Below, piece after piece: positions 20,473 through 30,797 of a DNA stretch of 64,000 nt. Position 1 is the first letter of the stretch, and every line of letters begins with the position of its first letter. The position numbers were made by a program, and so were the translations under genes. Below the pieces are notes generated by a model. It was not told where the DNA came from and made no database searches. It was given only the letters and a program-made list of their open reading frames with translations. Origin of the DNA: Rhynchopus sp. YZ270_cl-10 (taxonomy: Eukaryota; Euglenozoa; Diplonemea; Diplonemida; Diplonemidae); NCBI GenBank assembly GCA_964035575.1, contig OZ037838.1, positions 806,001-870,000 of the forward strand. The letters run 5' to 3'.

Positions 20473-21618
20473 ATGATGGATGTGACCTTTGTGCTGGAAG
20501 AGTCAGGCGTGACTGCGACAGTGGAGGTGCCGTGCGAGGCGAAGGTTGCAGCGGCAAAGGAGGTTGCGTGCACGGCGCTTGCTGTCTCGCCTGCGTCTGT
20601 CGAGATGCGCATCGGCACGCAGGTGCTGGAGGGGACGCGCCGTCTGCAGGACACTGCGTTTGATGCAGGGGTGCAGGTTGTGCTTGCCCGCCGCTTTGCC
20701 TACATCAAGTGTCCTGCTGACCATAGCGTGCGTGCAGACAACTTGTCACTGTCGCGTTGTGGAACGCTCTGCGTCTATATACGCGGGAGTGGGCATGTTG
20801 GTGGCTTCGACACAGAAACCTTCGACACTGTCTTCTCGTTTGAAGTGGACACTGATGTGTGCGGTCGGCCTGCCATCTCGCAGTGCAAGACACGCTGCTA
20901 CCTGGAGTGTTGGGATTGCCTTCTTAAGGTTGCGCTTCCGGGTGGGGAGGTGCTCCGCAAAGTCGAGGGCACCTCGCACGCAGTATTCGCGTGTGGTGGT
21001 GTTGTTGTCTCCCAAGGCACAGACGGCGTCTCTGTGTATGACGAAGACCTGACGTTGCTCCGCTCTCTCTCGCATGAGCAGTGCAGGAAGATGGCAGTGT
21101 CGGACTGTGGTGGGTGGGTGATCACCTCCTCCGAAACAGAGTTGAAGGCACGTCTGTGGGATGTGAACACAGGAGAAGCTGTGGCATGTGTGCCTGCGGA
21201 TGACACAGAGTGGTGTGCAGTTGCGCTTTCACGGTCTGCCTCTGTCTTTGCTGAGGCGGGGAACAACACCGTGCACCTCTATGATTGGAGTGGTGCGGCT
21301 CTTCGCAGTGTTGGCGTGGGTGGGGATGTTGAGGACATGCAGTTCACTCCGTGTGGGAAGTACTTTGTGGTCAAGTTGCATGTTCCGGAATGCATATATG
21401 ATGCAGATGATGACGAAAAAATGATGGCTGCTGGCTACAATGTGCAACTCCACCAGTATGATGTGGCGACCATGTCCTGTGTGTGTGTGATCCCGCAAAG
21501 CTCAGATGGGAGATTTGCGATAGCACCATGTTCACGTGTGGTTGTGTTAGGGTGTGACGAAAGCAACACAACAAGCGGCATTGCAACAAAGCATCTGTAC
21601 CCACACAACAGTGAGTGA
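20473..21618 (+). CDS. Ubl-WD40 array copy 5
   Basis: This 381-residue protein is the longest array member and starts with ATGATG. The Ubl ends ARRFAYIKCPAD, so it lacks the Pro of the PRF variant. Blade 1 reads VYIRGSGHVGGFD. The blade 4 entry HEQCRKMAVSDC is nearly the same as in broken copy 13, and so is the blade 6 stretch KLHVPECIYD. The acidic insert is DADDDEKMMAAGYN. The last blade has LGCDESNTTSGIATKH, a longer loop typical of copies with the beta 3' flank. It is the first beta-type copy in the array. Confidence 0.88.
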   Translation: MMDVTFVLEESGVTATVEVPCEAKVAAAKEVACTALAVSPASVEMRIGTQVLEGTRRLQDTAFDAGVQVVLARRFAYIKCPADHSVRADNLSLSRCGTLCVYIRGSGHVGGFDTETFDTVFSFEVDTDVCGRPAISQCKTRCYLECWDCLLKVALPGGEVLRKVEGTSHAVFACGGVVVSQGTDGVSVYDEDLTLLRSLSHEQCRKMAVSDCGGWVITSSETELKARLWDVNTGEAVACVPADDTEWCAVALSRSASVFAEAGNNTVHLYDWSGAALRSVGVGGDVEDMQFTPCGKYFVVKLHVPECIYDADDDEKMMAAGYNVQLHQYDVATMSCVCVIPQSSDGRFAIAPCSRVVVLGCDESNTTSGIATKHLYPHNSE

Positions 21619-22200
21619 TGTTTCGCGAGGGGTGGGAGGGTGGTGACTGTATTCTGACAGAAGGGGACAGTGCAAGTGTCTGCAGAGGGTATACCACACC
21701 GTCAATCTGGCTCAAGCGGACGGCTTTTCACACATCACACACAAAGACTTCGAGTTGTTGTGATTCTTTTTCATATTGGTATCGTTTCTTGTTGACTCTT
21801 TATTTGTGAAGATGTGCGTGCACGAGAGTCATATGCATGTTTCAGGTTTTATTTGCTTACTTTTCCATGAGGTTGCAATCCGTTAAACGGAAACACAAAC
21901 ATCGGTTGTGTGGTTTATGATCGTACTCTTAACGTTCAAAAGAAATCAAACAAAATCAAAAGGGGAGAAAATGTGGGAGGAATCTGTTTTCAATTGGCAC
22001 TGTTAGTGCGGAAGGTACGTGCGGGGAGGGACGAGAGTGGGGAACGGGAAAAGGCGAAAATGATTTTTTCTGCTGAATGTGGTGATTATTTGTTTCTCCC
22101 AGCCCCAGTTCCTACCCTGCCGAAGCAGGAGGTAAAAAGAAATAGCAGCCCGACTCCCTCCTTTTTTGTTTAGAGTACTCTCAAACCCCACACAACGCAC
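21619..22200 (+). repeat. Beta-type 3' flank of the array, long copy
   Basis: The sequence after the stop (TGTTTCGCGAGGGGTGGGAG, later GCAAGTGTCTGCAGAGGGTA and GATGTGCGTGCACGAGAGTC) recurs after the copies ending at 25351, 34305, 42760, 46696 and 48655. Long forms, here and at 25352 and 46697, extend to a GCAGGAGGTAAAAAGAAATA block; short forms stop near AACGGAAACACAAA. Confidence 0.8.
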
Positions 22201-22457
22201 TTTCAGTGCCTTGCGGTGCTGTGAAAAAGAAAACCGACTTTTATTGGAAACTGTTTTCTTCTTCGCCAATACACAAAAACACTTGACAGAAAAAAAAATT
22301 TCACACAAACGTTTTTTGCTTCCTAACTCTCTGCTTTTTCATCTTTTTCAAAAATCCCACCATCCCACCCTTGATTCATTAAGTTGAAGCTTGTTGTTGT
22401 TTTTATCTAGTACCGTTTTGTGCATTTTTTGTTTTCGTTGTGTGTGAAGTCATATCG

Positions 22458-23153
22458 TGGTAGTAGTGCGACCTGGGTCGACTGGGCAGTGTGCAGGAGC
22501 GATCCGACACGCAACTCTTGATGTGCCTCATCGGTAGTAGTGCGACTGGGGTTCGACTACGCGAGATGATGATGGCAGTGGGTTTCGTGCTTTACACTCC
22601 AATCTCGCCGATGTGTACCAACCCCCTTAAAAGCCAAAGGGGGTGTAGTGCGTCACAGGTACGACTACAATAGGTTGTGGAAATTAGCAGATTAGGAATT
22701 ACTATCTGACAGGCAACCTAGGGTGGCATACGTTAGCTGTATGTCAAGCATTTTTCTGTTCTCTTCTTCTTTGTTGCATGGGTCTGCTTTTTCATTAAAG
22801 CTGCAACGGGAGCAATCTGGCTCGGGTCAATGTTTTTTATCATCTAATTTTTGTTTTTACCTATGTAACACCGTAGTGTTCTTTTAAATTCGTGTGGTAT
22901 GTCGCCAATGCGTCATCGGGAGCAGGGCGACTCAGGTCGACTGCGAGAGATCTGTTGATAGTGTGCGGGCACAGCCGACACGCAATCTCTGTTAGGACCG
23001 TGCGCATGGTTTAGCGTATTATTGTCTTGCTTGTAGCTTGGTTTATTTTTCTGCTTGTGTTTTGTCGCCAATGTGTCATCGGGAGCAGTGCGACTCGGGT
23101 CGACTGCGAGAGGTTTGTTAATAGTGTGCGGGCACAGCCGACACGCAATCTCT
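22458..23153 (+). repeat. Three-copy repeat with GTGCGACTCGGGTCGACT core
   Basis: Units lie at about 22458-22522 (with a half unit to 22565), 22901-22990 and 23063-23153. The last two are 162 bp apart. They share GTCATCGGGAGCAG, GACTCGGGTCGACTGCGAGA and GCGGGCACAGCCGACACGCA. The core is nearly self-complementary. No gene is seen in 22201-23460. Confidence 0.65.
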
Positions 23154-23463
23154 GATGTGCGTCAAACATGTAGATGCTATTTTTTGTTTCTTCCGTGGGG
23201 ATGTTTCTCCCCCCCCCGGATACCTTTGAACTATTATTGACTTACCTCCCCCCAATAATTAAAGGCTTTTACAAAATTTTATCAGGTGGAAAACCCTAAG
23301 ACGTCAAGTCTCATCTCAGGTAACAAAAATTAAAATTATTCTGCCTACACAGCGACCTCTCTTTTATTTTCTGGTGTACTTTTACTTTTACTTTGACTTT
23401 TGCTGAACGGAAGTTAGCTTACCAGGTAGCTAGGTAACTTAGCTTACCAACTAAAATATGAAA

Positions 23464-24158
23464 CTAGCTAACGCGCCTTGGCCGTTGCAATCGCTGCCGC
23501 AGTGTGTTTGCGTGCCCCGCATGTGGCTCTTTCTTCAGTTTTTTACCACCCGCCGCCAGGACACTTCGTGCAACATCAACTGTCAAAGAGGTCCACGTGA
23601 ATCCTGTCACCTGACTTGTACTGGTACAGCTCCGGCCCCAAGCCGCCGCAGGGGCCGCGGGGACCACGCTGCACGTTGCCGTCCTTATCGTACAGCTTCT
23701 TGTCGTTGGTGGCAGGCATGTATCGCCGGGCTCGTTCCAGAAAAACCTTCCCGTTCTTAACCACTTGTCTGCCTCGGAGGTCCAGCCCTGTCGCAGCACT
23801 GGCTTGGCAACGCCTGCAATAACCATGGTTTGAGGCGGGTGCTTCTTGGTCCCGAGGGTTTTGTACTGCTCCTCGTCCTCTGCGTCCGAGTCGGGGTGGT
23901 ACCTCACCTTCCACTTATGCCCGGTATCACGAAGTACTTTTCGCCCACCTTGCATCGGTTGTGCTCACGGTCTGCTACGTCCAGCAGCACACGTGCACAC
24001 TCACGCCTCTCCTCTTCACATGCAGCAGAGATAGACGGCCGCACCTTGACACTGTGCCCCACGTAATGCTCCTCCCGTTTCATCTTCCGCACAGTTCCCT
24101 CTCCTACATGCGCCTTTTTATTCCCTCGGTAACGCCCACCACCAGTTGTTCCGCTCAC
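23464..24158 (-). pseudogene. Decayed transposase-like coding remnant
   Basis: The minus strand holds coding-like stretches in three overlapping frames: 23904-24158, 23464-23955 and 23576-23914. One frame has KKHPPQTMVIAGVAKP, which resembles the KHPP.VMVWG segment of Tc1/mariner-type DDE transposases. The frame before it has VGEKYFV, resembling the (S)DEKYF motif but with Gly at the Asp position. No complete frame or terminal repeats were found. It is the only convincing minus-strand coding signal in the window. Identification is by eye and modest; another DDE family is possible. Confidence 0.4.
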
Positions 24159-24189
24159 TTGCAGGGCCAGCAGCTCAGCAGATAAGCGA

Positions 24190-24229
24190 CGGCAACCATC
24201 ACATCAAACACAACAGACCTCTTAACAAT
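24190..24229 (+). promoter_or_regulatory. Type III leader remnant of copy 6
   Basis: Only about 40 nt of the type III leader (CAACCATCACATCAAACACA onward) remains upstream of the ATG. It abuts the transposase remnant, so the leader was cut by insertion or recombination. Confidence 0.5.
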
Positions 24230-25351
24230 ATGATGGATGTGATCTTTGTGCTGGAAGAGTCAGGCGTGACTGCGACAGTGGAGGTGCCGTGCGAGGCGGA
24301 CGTTGCAGCGGCAAAGGAGGTTGCGTGCACGGCGCTTGCTGTCTCGCCTGCGTCTGTCGAGATGCGCATCGGCACGCAGGTGCTGAAGGGGACGTGCCGT
24401 CTGCAGGACACTGCGTTTGATTCAGGGGTGCAGGTTGTGCTTGCCTGTCCTCGCTTTGCCGACATCAAGTGTCCTGCTGAGTATAGTGGGTTTGCAGAAT
24501 ACTTATCACTGTCGCGTTGTGGAACGCTCTGCGTCTATAGTAGCAGGGGTGGGGGTGTTGGCAGTTTCGATACAGAAACCTTCAAGACTGCCTTCGCATT
24601 CACAATGGACCTTCGTGTGTACGGTCGGCCTGCCATCTCGCAGTGCAAGACACGCTGCTACCTGGCGTGCAGGAATAATGGCCTTCTCGAGGTTGCGCTT
24701 CCGGGTGGGGAGGTGCTCCGCAAAGTCGACGGCCCTTCGTACGCAGTGTTCCCCAGTGGCAATGTTGTTGTCTCGAAGGGAAACGACGGCGTCTCTGTGT
24801 ATGACGAAGACCTGACGTTGCTCCGCTCTCTCTCGCACAAAGGGTGCTGGGACGTAGCAGTGTCGGACTGTGGTGGGTGGGTGATCACCTCCTCCAACAG
24901 TGAGAAGGAAGCACGTCTGTGGGATGTGAACACAGGTGAAGCTGTGGCATGTGTGCCTGCGGATGAGTGGCGTGCAGTGGCGCTTTCACGGTCTGCCTCA
25001 GTCTTTGCTGGAAACGACTCTTACCACCACGTACACCTCTATGATTGGAGTGGTGCGGCTCTTCGCAGTGTTGATGTGGATGGGGGTGTCGACGTCTTGC
25101 GCATGCAGTTCACCCCGTGTGGGAAGTACCTTGTGTTGGGGATACGGGTTGTGGCACCTGATTGCAGGGCATACTGGTGCCTGCGCCAGTACGATGTGGC
25201 GACCATGTCCTGTGTGCATGTGATCCCGCAAACCTATGGTGGGCCATTTGCGATATCACCGTGTTCACGTGTGGTTGTGTTAGGGTGTGACGAGAGAGGT
25301 ACAACAAGCGGCATTGTAACAAGGCATCTGTACCCACACAACAGTGAGTGA
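24230..25351 (+). CDS. Ubl-WD40 array copy 6
   Basis: This 373-residue protein starts with ATGATG. The Ubl has two private changes, DVIFVLEE and VLKGTC. Blade 1 begins AEYSGFAEYLSLSRCGTLCV, identical in protein to copy 11 (41630), then diverges to YSSRGGGVGSFD. Blade 3 has VFPSGNVVVS in place of VFACG. In blade 6 the acidic insert is replaced by RVVAPDCRAYWCLRQYDV, with almost no acidic residues. Beta 3' flank. With most of its upstream leader missing, expression may differ from its siblings. Confidence 0.87.
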   Translation: MMDVIFVLEESGVTATVEVPCEADVAAAKEVACTALAVSPASVEMRIGTQVLKGTCRLQDTAFDSGVQVVLACPRFADIKCPAEYSGFAEYLSLSRCGTLCVYSSRGGGVGSFDTETFKTAFAFTMDLRVYGRPAISQCKTRCYLACRNNGLLEVALPGGEVLRKVDGPSYAVFPSGNVVVSKGNDGVSVYDEDLTLLRSLSHKGCWDVAVSDCGGWVITSSNSEKEARLWDVNTGEAVACVPADEWRAVALSRSASVFAGNDSYHHVHLYDWSGAALRSVDVDGGVDVLRMQFTPCGKYLVLGIRVVAPDCRAYWCLRQYDVATMSCVHVIPQTYGGPFAISPCSRVVVLGCDERGTTSGIVTRHLYPHNSE

Positions 25352-26060
25352 TGTTTCGCGAGGGGTGGGAGGGTGGTGACAGTATTCTGACAGAAGGGGA
25401 CAGTGCAAGTGTCTGCAGAGGGTATACCATCAACTGCATAGGCCGCACCGTCAATCTAGCTCAAGCTTACAGCTTTTCAAACATCACACACAAAGACTTC
25501 GAGTTGTTGTGATTCTTTTTCATATTGGTATCGTTTCTTGTTGACTCTTTATTTGTGAAGATGTGCGTGCACGAGAGTCTTATTCATGTTTCAGGTTTTA
25601 TTTGCTTTTTTTCCCATGAGGTTACAATCCGTTAAACGGAAACACAACCAGCGGTTGTGTGGTTTATGATCGTACTCTTAACGTTCAAAAGAAATCAAAC
25701 AAAACCAAAAGGGGAGAAAATGTGGGAGGAATCTGTTTTCAATTGGCACTGTTAGTGCGGAAGGTACATGCGGGGAGGGACGAGAGTGGGGAACGGAAGA
25801 AGGCGAAAAATGATTTTTTCTGCTGAATGTGGTGATTATTTGTTTGGGGTTCGATAACCCGCGAAGTGTCAGTGCCTGCGTCCCCGAGGCGTTTGCACCA
25901 TCAACTTCACTTTGTTTCTCCCCAGCCCCGGTTCCTACCCTGCCAAAGCAGGAGGTAAAAAGAAATAGCATCCCTCCTTTTTGTTTAGAGTACTCTCAAA
26001 CCCCACACAGCGCACTTTCAGTGCTGCTAAATGTGGTGACCTTCCCCGTTCACACCACAG
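25352..26060 (+). repeat. Beta-type 3' flank with internal insertion
   Basis: Long beta flank matching 21619-22200 and 46697-47290, but split at 25846 by a 65-bp insertion. Confidence 0.8.
25846..25910 (+). mobile_element. 65-bp insertion with 7-bp target duplication
   Basis: The insert begins GGGGTTCGATAACCCGCGAA and ends CACCATCAACTTCAC. It is flanked by TTTGTTT at 25839-25845 and 25911-25917. The two uninterrupted paralogous flanks (near 22085 and 47180) have the site once. The sequence can form two small hairpins, GGGTT/AACCC and GTGCCT/AGGC...GCAC. Related, diverged copies lie near 30663-30755, 32557-32601 and 55111-55185, usually followed by a T run. It may be a retroposed small structured RNA or a very small element. 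Confidence 0.65.
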
Positions 26061-26236
26061 AAAGGGCAAGTCGTGAGGTTTCTTTTCACATCTCGTGTGT
26101 GTTTGCCGGAGGGTATCTTCAAATTGCTTGACTTGTCAGAGTTTGTTGAAACACACATTTAACCCACCCTTCTTATTTGTCGTTGCGAAGTGACACCACC
26201 AACCATCACATCAAACACAACAGAGCCCTTAACAAT
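26061..26236 (+). promoter_or_regulatory. Type III leader of broken copy 7
   Basis: Full-length type III leader with the acceptor-like core altered (TTTGCCGGAGGGTA where siblings have TTTGCAGGGTA). Confidence 0.5.
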
Positions 26237-27369
26237 ATGATGGATGTGACCTTTGTGCTGGAAGAGTCAGGCGTGACTGCGACAGTGGAGGTGCCGTGCG
26301 AGGCGAAGGTTGCAGCGGCAAAGGAGGTTGCGTGCACGGCGCTTGCTGTCTCGCCTGCGTCTGTCGAGATGCGCATCGGCACGCAGGTGCTGGAGGGGAC
26401 GTGCCGTCTGCAGGACACTGCGTTTGATGCAGGGGTGCAGGTTGTGCTTGCCTGTCCTCGCTTTGCCGACATCAAGTGTCCTGCTGAGTACAGTCTGCAG
26501 CAGCAAGCAGACAGCTTGTCGCTGTCGCGTTGTGGAACGCTGTGCGTCCATAAGGGGATTAGCAGTGCGCGTGTTGTTGGCTTCGACACAGAAACCTTCG
26601 ACACTGTCTTCTCGTTCGAAGTAGACACTAACGTGAGCACGGCTCCGCCTGCCATCTCGCAGAGCAAGACACGCTGCTACCTGCCGTGTTGGGAGGAAGG
26701 CCTTCTCGAGGTTGCGCTTCCGGGTGGGGAGGTGGTCCGCAAAGTAGACGGCCACTCGGGGTCAGTGTTCGCGTGTGGCAATGTTGTAAGGGCAAAGACG
26801 GTGTCTCTGTGTATGACGAAGACCTGACGTTGCTCCGCTCTCTCTCGCACGAAGGGTGCACGTGTGTGTCGGTGTCGGACTGTGGTGGGTGGGTGATCAC
26901 CTCCTCCTACAAGGAGAACAACGCACGTCTGTGGGATGTGAACACAGGTGAAGCTGTGGCATGTGTGCCTGCGGATGACACGGCCTGGCGAGAGTATGTG
27001 GCGCTTTCACGGTCTGCCTCTGTCTTTGCTGTGGAGGGCTCTGACAACGTGCAGCTCTTTGATTGGAGTGGAGCGGCTCTTGGCAGGATTGATGTGGGTG
27101 GGAGTGTGGAGGTGGCTGTGCAGTTCACCCCGTGTGGGAAGTACCTTGTGGTGGGCGTGGGAGTTGCGGAAGATGAACGTTACGACGATGAGGATGCTGG
27201 CAATCTTAAGCTGCACCAGTATGATGTGGCGACGATGGCCTGTGTACTTGTGATCCCGGACTTCACCGGTCTGTCATTTGCGATATCGCCGTGTTCGAGT
27301 GTGGTCGTGTTTGCGTTGTACGGCAGCACCAACATTGTAACAAGACATCTGTACCCCCACAACGAGTGA
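26237..27369 (+). pseudogene. Ubl-WD40 array copy 7, frameshifted
   Basis: The frame opens at ATGATG and is normal through the Ubl and blades 1-2 (QQQADSLSLSRCGTLCVHKG, then AISQSKTRCYLPCWEEG). Near 26776, after GTGGCAATGTTGT, 7 bp present in siblings (TGTCTCG) are missing. The frame shifts and stops at 26827. Downstream of the break the normal frame continues undamaged to HLYPHNE at 27369, so the loss looks recent. The last codons lack the usual Ser. The 3' side is neither alpha nor beta but joins segment R-C directly. Confidence 0.85.
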
Positions 27370-27380
27370 TGTTCATGCTT

Positions 27381-27642
27381 TGGCACCATGTGGATTGGCA
27401 AATGGTGTGGCAGCGAACGGAGTACCTGAAGCTCACAACTCTGCTGCCTTCATTGCCTCAAGTCACTTTCTTTTCGTTGTTTACCTAGCCTGTTCAAGAA
27501 AGCCATATCTGGGGGTTGGGCAGGGTAGCCTCTCGTTCTTGGAAAAAAACAGCAAAATTCTGGATTTATGTTCTCATTTCCCCCCTTTTTTTTGATGGGG
27601 TTTCGGGTTTTCCGAACTCACCCTCACTGTAGTGGGGTCATT
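27381..27642 (+). repeat. Duplicated segment R-C, copy 2
   Basis: Nearly identical to 14021-14290. It lies between broken copy 7 and the coatomer gene and may supply upstream sequence for the latter. Confidence 0.75.
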
Positions 27643-27699
27643 TTGTCACATCGTCCCCACTGACAACTCCCTTACGCAACACCGCGATGCTACGCGACA

Positions 27700-27814
27700 A
27701 CGAATGTAATCATGGTGACTACACACACGGCTTCGGGTCTCATAATTTTTCCCCAAGACCCCACATCCACCCCCCCCCCCCCTTTTCAAGAACTACACAA
27801 AAAAAAGACAAACC
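27700..27814 (+). promoter_or_regulatory. Pyrimidine tract upstream of coatomer zeta
   Basis: A run of C residues followed by TTTTCAAG lies about 25 nt before the ATG, compatible with a splice acceptor. Confidence 0.4.
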
Positions 27815-28354
27815 ATGGCCGATCTGATGCACCGGGTGGAGGGAGTGATCATTCTCGACAGCGAAGGCAAGCGCATTTTCTGCAAATACTATGGGGAAGC
27901 GTTCGAAGGTAAGCAGGACAAGCAGGCCAAGTTTGAGGAGAAGCTGTACGAGAAGACCCACGTCAAGACCGGACCTGAGTCGCCAAAGGAGGGCGGGGAC
28001 ATTACGCTGATCGACAGCCATACGGTGGTCTTCAGGTTGGACCCTGAGGTCTACTTCTACGTGATAGGCAGCCTGAATGAGAACGAGGTCATCATTTCGG
28101 ACGCCCTGTGCACCGTGTACGAGGCGATCTCTACGCTCCTCCGCTCCCCCTGTGCAGTAGTTGAGAAACGTCAGCTTCTCGAAAACTTCGACCTTCTTGT
28201 CCTCGTGATTGACGAAACCTTCCACGATGGGCTGCTTCTCCAAAACAGTGCAGCAGATGTTCTGGACCTTGTGTATGAACACGCCGATTCGCAAGACCCC
28301 ATGGCTAAGATCAAACAAGCATTGAAAAACCAAGCGAGCCACGCAAAGTACTGA
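27815..28354 (+). CDS. COPZ: Coatomer subunit zeta (COPI)
   Basis: This 179-residue protein matches the usual 175-210 residue length of zeta-COP. The longin-type fold is recognisable: VEGVIILDSEGKRIFCKYY (8-26) forms the first strands, and EKLYEKTHVKTG follows. Then come the HTVVFRLDPEVYFYVIGS core and LLENFDLLVLVIDETFHDGL (126-145), a hallmark of the family. Zeta pairs with gamma-COP in the F-subcomplex of the coat on Golgi vesicles. The start has a good context (ACCATGGCC). It is a single-copy housekeeping gene embedded in the Ubl-WD40 array, on the same strand, with no intron. Confidence 0.95.
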   Translation: MADLMHRVEGVIILDSEGKRIFCKYYGEAFEGKQDKQAKFEEKLYEKTHVKTGPESPKEGGDITLIDSHTVVFRLDPEVYFYVIGSLNENEVIISDALCTVYEAISTLLRSPCAVVEKRQLLENFDLLVLVIDETFHDGLLLQNSAADVLDLVYEHADSQDPMAKIKQALKNQASHAKY

Positions 28355-28559
28355 TTTTAAAGAGGTGACGGGAAAAAAAAAACAAAAAACAAACAAAAAA
28401 AAAATCAGAAAATTGAGGCTTGGCCGTGCCAGAATTTTTACCTGGGTTGGGGAGTAAAGGGGTTGTTGATTTTTTTTTAAAAGGTGTTTTGGTTCAAAAG
28501 AAAAAGAAGAAAAAAACAAAACAAAAATACAAAAAGCAGGGGAGACAATAGGGGCAGGG
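28355..28559. other. A-rich 3' flank of coatomer gene
   Basis: Long A and T runs with no gene, ending in a G-rich stretch used as target by the next element. Confidence 0.5.
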
Positions 28560-28568
28560 GGTAGGGGT

Positions 28569-29749
28569 CAGCGTTCAAAAATACGTACTGATTCGTATTA
28601 ATACGTACGCGTATTAATACGTACGCGTATTAACATACAATGCAACGAGGCCGGGTACGCCTGAAAATACTCGTATCTGGAAAATATATCTGAGGCGTGC
28701 CTGAGGCGTACTCGGGATTAGTTACGTTTAAGTACGCCTCAGGCACGCCTGAGTATATATCAACGCATACTTGCGTTTCAGGCGCCTGGTGTGTATTTTC
28801 CCCCCGCAAAAAGGGCCTCTGATGCATTTCCGGAGCGATCTGAAAAAATTCCGGGGTCGGACAATTTTTTTAGCAAAAAATGCGTGACTTTAAGTTTGTA
28901 CCAAAAACCAGGGGAAAGTATACCCGGTTTCATATTTCTGCTGATATATAAAATTATTATGCACAGGTCATCACGTTTCTAAGGCATGCCATGTATTTCC
29001 TCCGCCCCCTGAAATGTGCTGAAATAAAATTTCGGTGTCCTGCTGAGAAAATTGCGGGGTCGCAAGATATTTTTAGTGGAAAAATATCATGGTTACTGCT
29101 TACAGTAAACTGCCTCCTAAAAAGAGGCTTCGCAGAAGATGAGTCATACCTCGGGTATGTATAAAAAAGTCCTTTGCTCACCCCATAGTTGTACTAAAAA
29201 TAGAGCTGTGGTCTGTGGATCAAGGAGGCCTGTGTAAAATTCTGGGATCTCGATGGGATCTCTCTAGTGTTAGAGGATCCAGCCTTGTATGAGCCTCTTC
29301 CGTCTTGCATCAAGTTGGGCCCCGAAGATCCCCAGTCGAAAGCATCCCCGAGATTTGTTTTCCAATGAAGTACCGAATGTGCCACCAAAATATATATCAT
29401 CAGCACCAAGGCTTAGCGAACCCTTTTCATTTTTTCGACTCGATCGGCCCACAGGTACATTTTTCATCGTGCGACCCCGCATTTGAAAGATTTTGCTACC
29501 TCTGAATCGAAAGCCACAAAATTTGGGGGTAAATACTTTTTTGTTCATGACCAAAATGCTGGTAGAAATATAAATATACTCAGGCGTGCCTGAGGCGTAC
29601 TTAAACGTAACTAATCCCGAGTACGCCTCAGGCACGCCTGAGTATTTATTTTCAGGCCTTGGCGAGGCCGACTCGGCCTCGTTGCATTGTATGTATTAAT
29701 ACGTATTAATAGAATACGTGGGGGGTATGTCACGTATTTTAGAACACTG
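28569..29749. mobile_element. Long-TIR DNA element with 9-bp target duplication
   Basis: The ends begin CAGCGTTCAAAAATACG and CAGTGTTCTAAAATACG (reverse complement of the right end). They continue as inverted arms of roughly 170-190 bp that share ACAATGCAACGAGGCCG and repeated CGCCTCAGGCACGCCTGAG palindromes. The 9-bp flanks GGTAGGGGT (28560-28568) and GGTAGGGAT (29750-29758) differ at one base. Long arms with a 9-bp duplication suggest a Mutator-like (MULE) origin, while the CAG ends would also fit hAT. There is no transposase, so it is non-autonomous. Two short similar blocks (GGGGTCG near 28854 and 29054) lie inside. Confidence 0.75.
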
Positions 29750-29758
29750 GGTAGGGAT

Positions 29759-30797
29759 AGGGGTTGGGGTGGGGCTAAGAGATAGATGTTATCACCTAGA
29801 GTGATTCAACTATTTCAGCAAAAAAAAGAAAAAAGAAAAAGAAAAAGAAAAAGGAGTACCTGGCATTCACATAGACACGTGTAATATGGTGGAGTGCATC
29901 CTTGGATACCTGCACTGACACAACTAAGCTTTTTAAGAAAAAAAGGTGATTGCCAACAGTGACTCGACACAATAACAATAAAGGGATTAAAGGTAAGAGA
30001 AAGGGGAGGAGGGAGTGGATAGGGTGTTGGGGTGTGTGTGTGTGTGTGGTAAGCCGAAGTAAACAAAACAGCACCATGTTTTTCTTTTTTAAAGATGTGT
30101 GTTGCAGTCATCTAAAAAAAATAGAAAAAAAAATCGGCCAACTTTGAGTACAGAACTTTGTTCCACTTTTCTTTCTTTTTTTGGAGCGAAGTGATTGTCG
30201 ACACAACAAATAATATGGTGGCACGTATCCTAGCCTCCGGGTGACATTGGTTAGGGGTTCTGTTTTAATTTTTTTTTTTTCGGTGACTAAGTGCGAGATG
30301 CTTAGGACCATCCGAATTTTTTTCAAAAGTTGATATTAGTGTTAGGCACCGAAGGATGAGCACCTTTTAATTTTTCTTCTTTTTTTACTTACCCCTTCGA
30401 GAAAACAAGCGCGAGAACGGTAGTGAGCAAGATGTGTGCGCACGAGAGGCACCATGCATCTTTCAAGGTTTCTTTTACTTACCTTCGAGAAACAAAACAA
30501 AAAATGTATAGTGGAGCACACTCTAGGGTGGCTACACTACTACAGCCAAGTTTTTAAAAAAAAACAAAAACAAAAACAAAAAACCCACTCTTCGGGGTTG
30601 AGAGGTGTCGTGTGCTGTACAGCAATGATTATGCAACCGCACATATGCCAAGGATACGCTCTCTGGCGTTTCGACAACCCGCGGGGAAGCAGTGCCCTGC
30701 GTCCGCCCGATGAAAAAACGGTGAGGTGTTTTGCACTTTCAACTTCTCTTTTTTTTTTTTTCATTTTTTTCCCCCCTCCCCCTTCTCCCCCCTGGTT
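29759..30797. other. Intergenic with dispersed short repeats
   Basis: No gene is supported. It contains poly-A and poly-T runs and a diverged relative of the 65-bp insertion (30663-30755). The block near 30503-30560 (TAGTGGAGCACACTCTAGGG) recurs at 62571-62630 and more weakly at 60927, 17078 and 52547. Another block near 30433-30490 is related to part of the beta flank. Confidence 0.5.

Noticed and set aside
25846-25910. tRNA gene (GGTTCGATAACCC looks like a B box)
   Set aside because: No acceptor or anticodon arms can be drawn; the segment is only 65 bp and behaves as an insertion.
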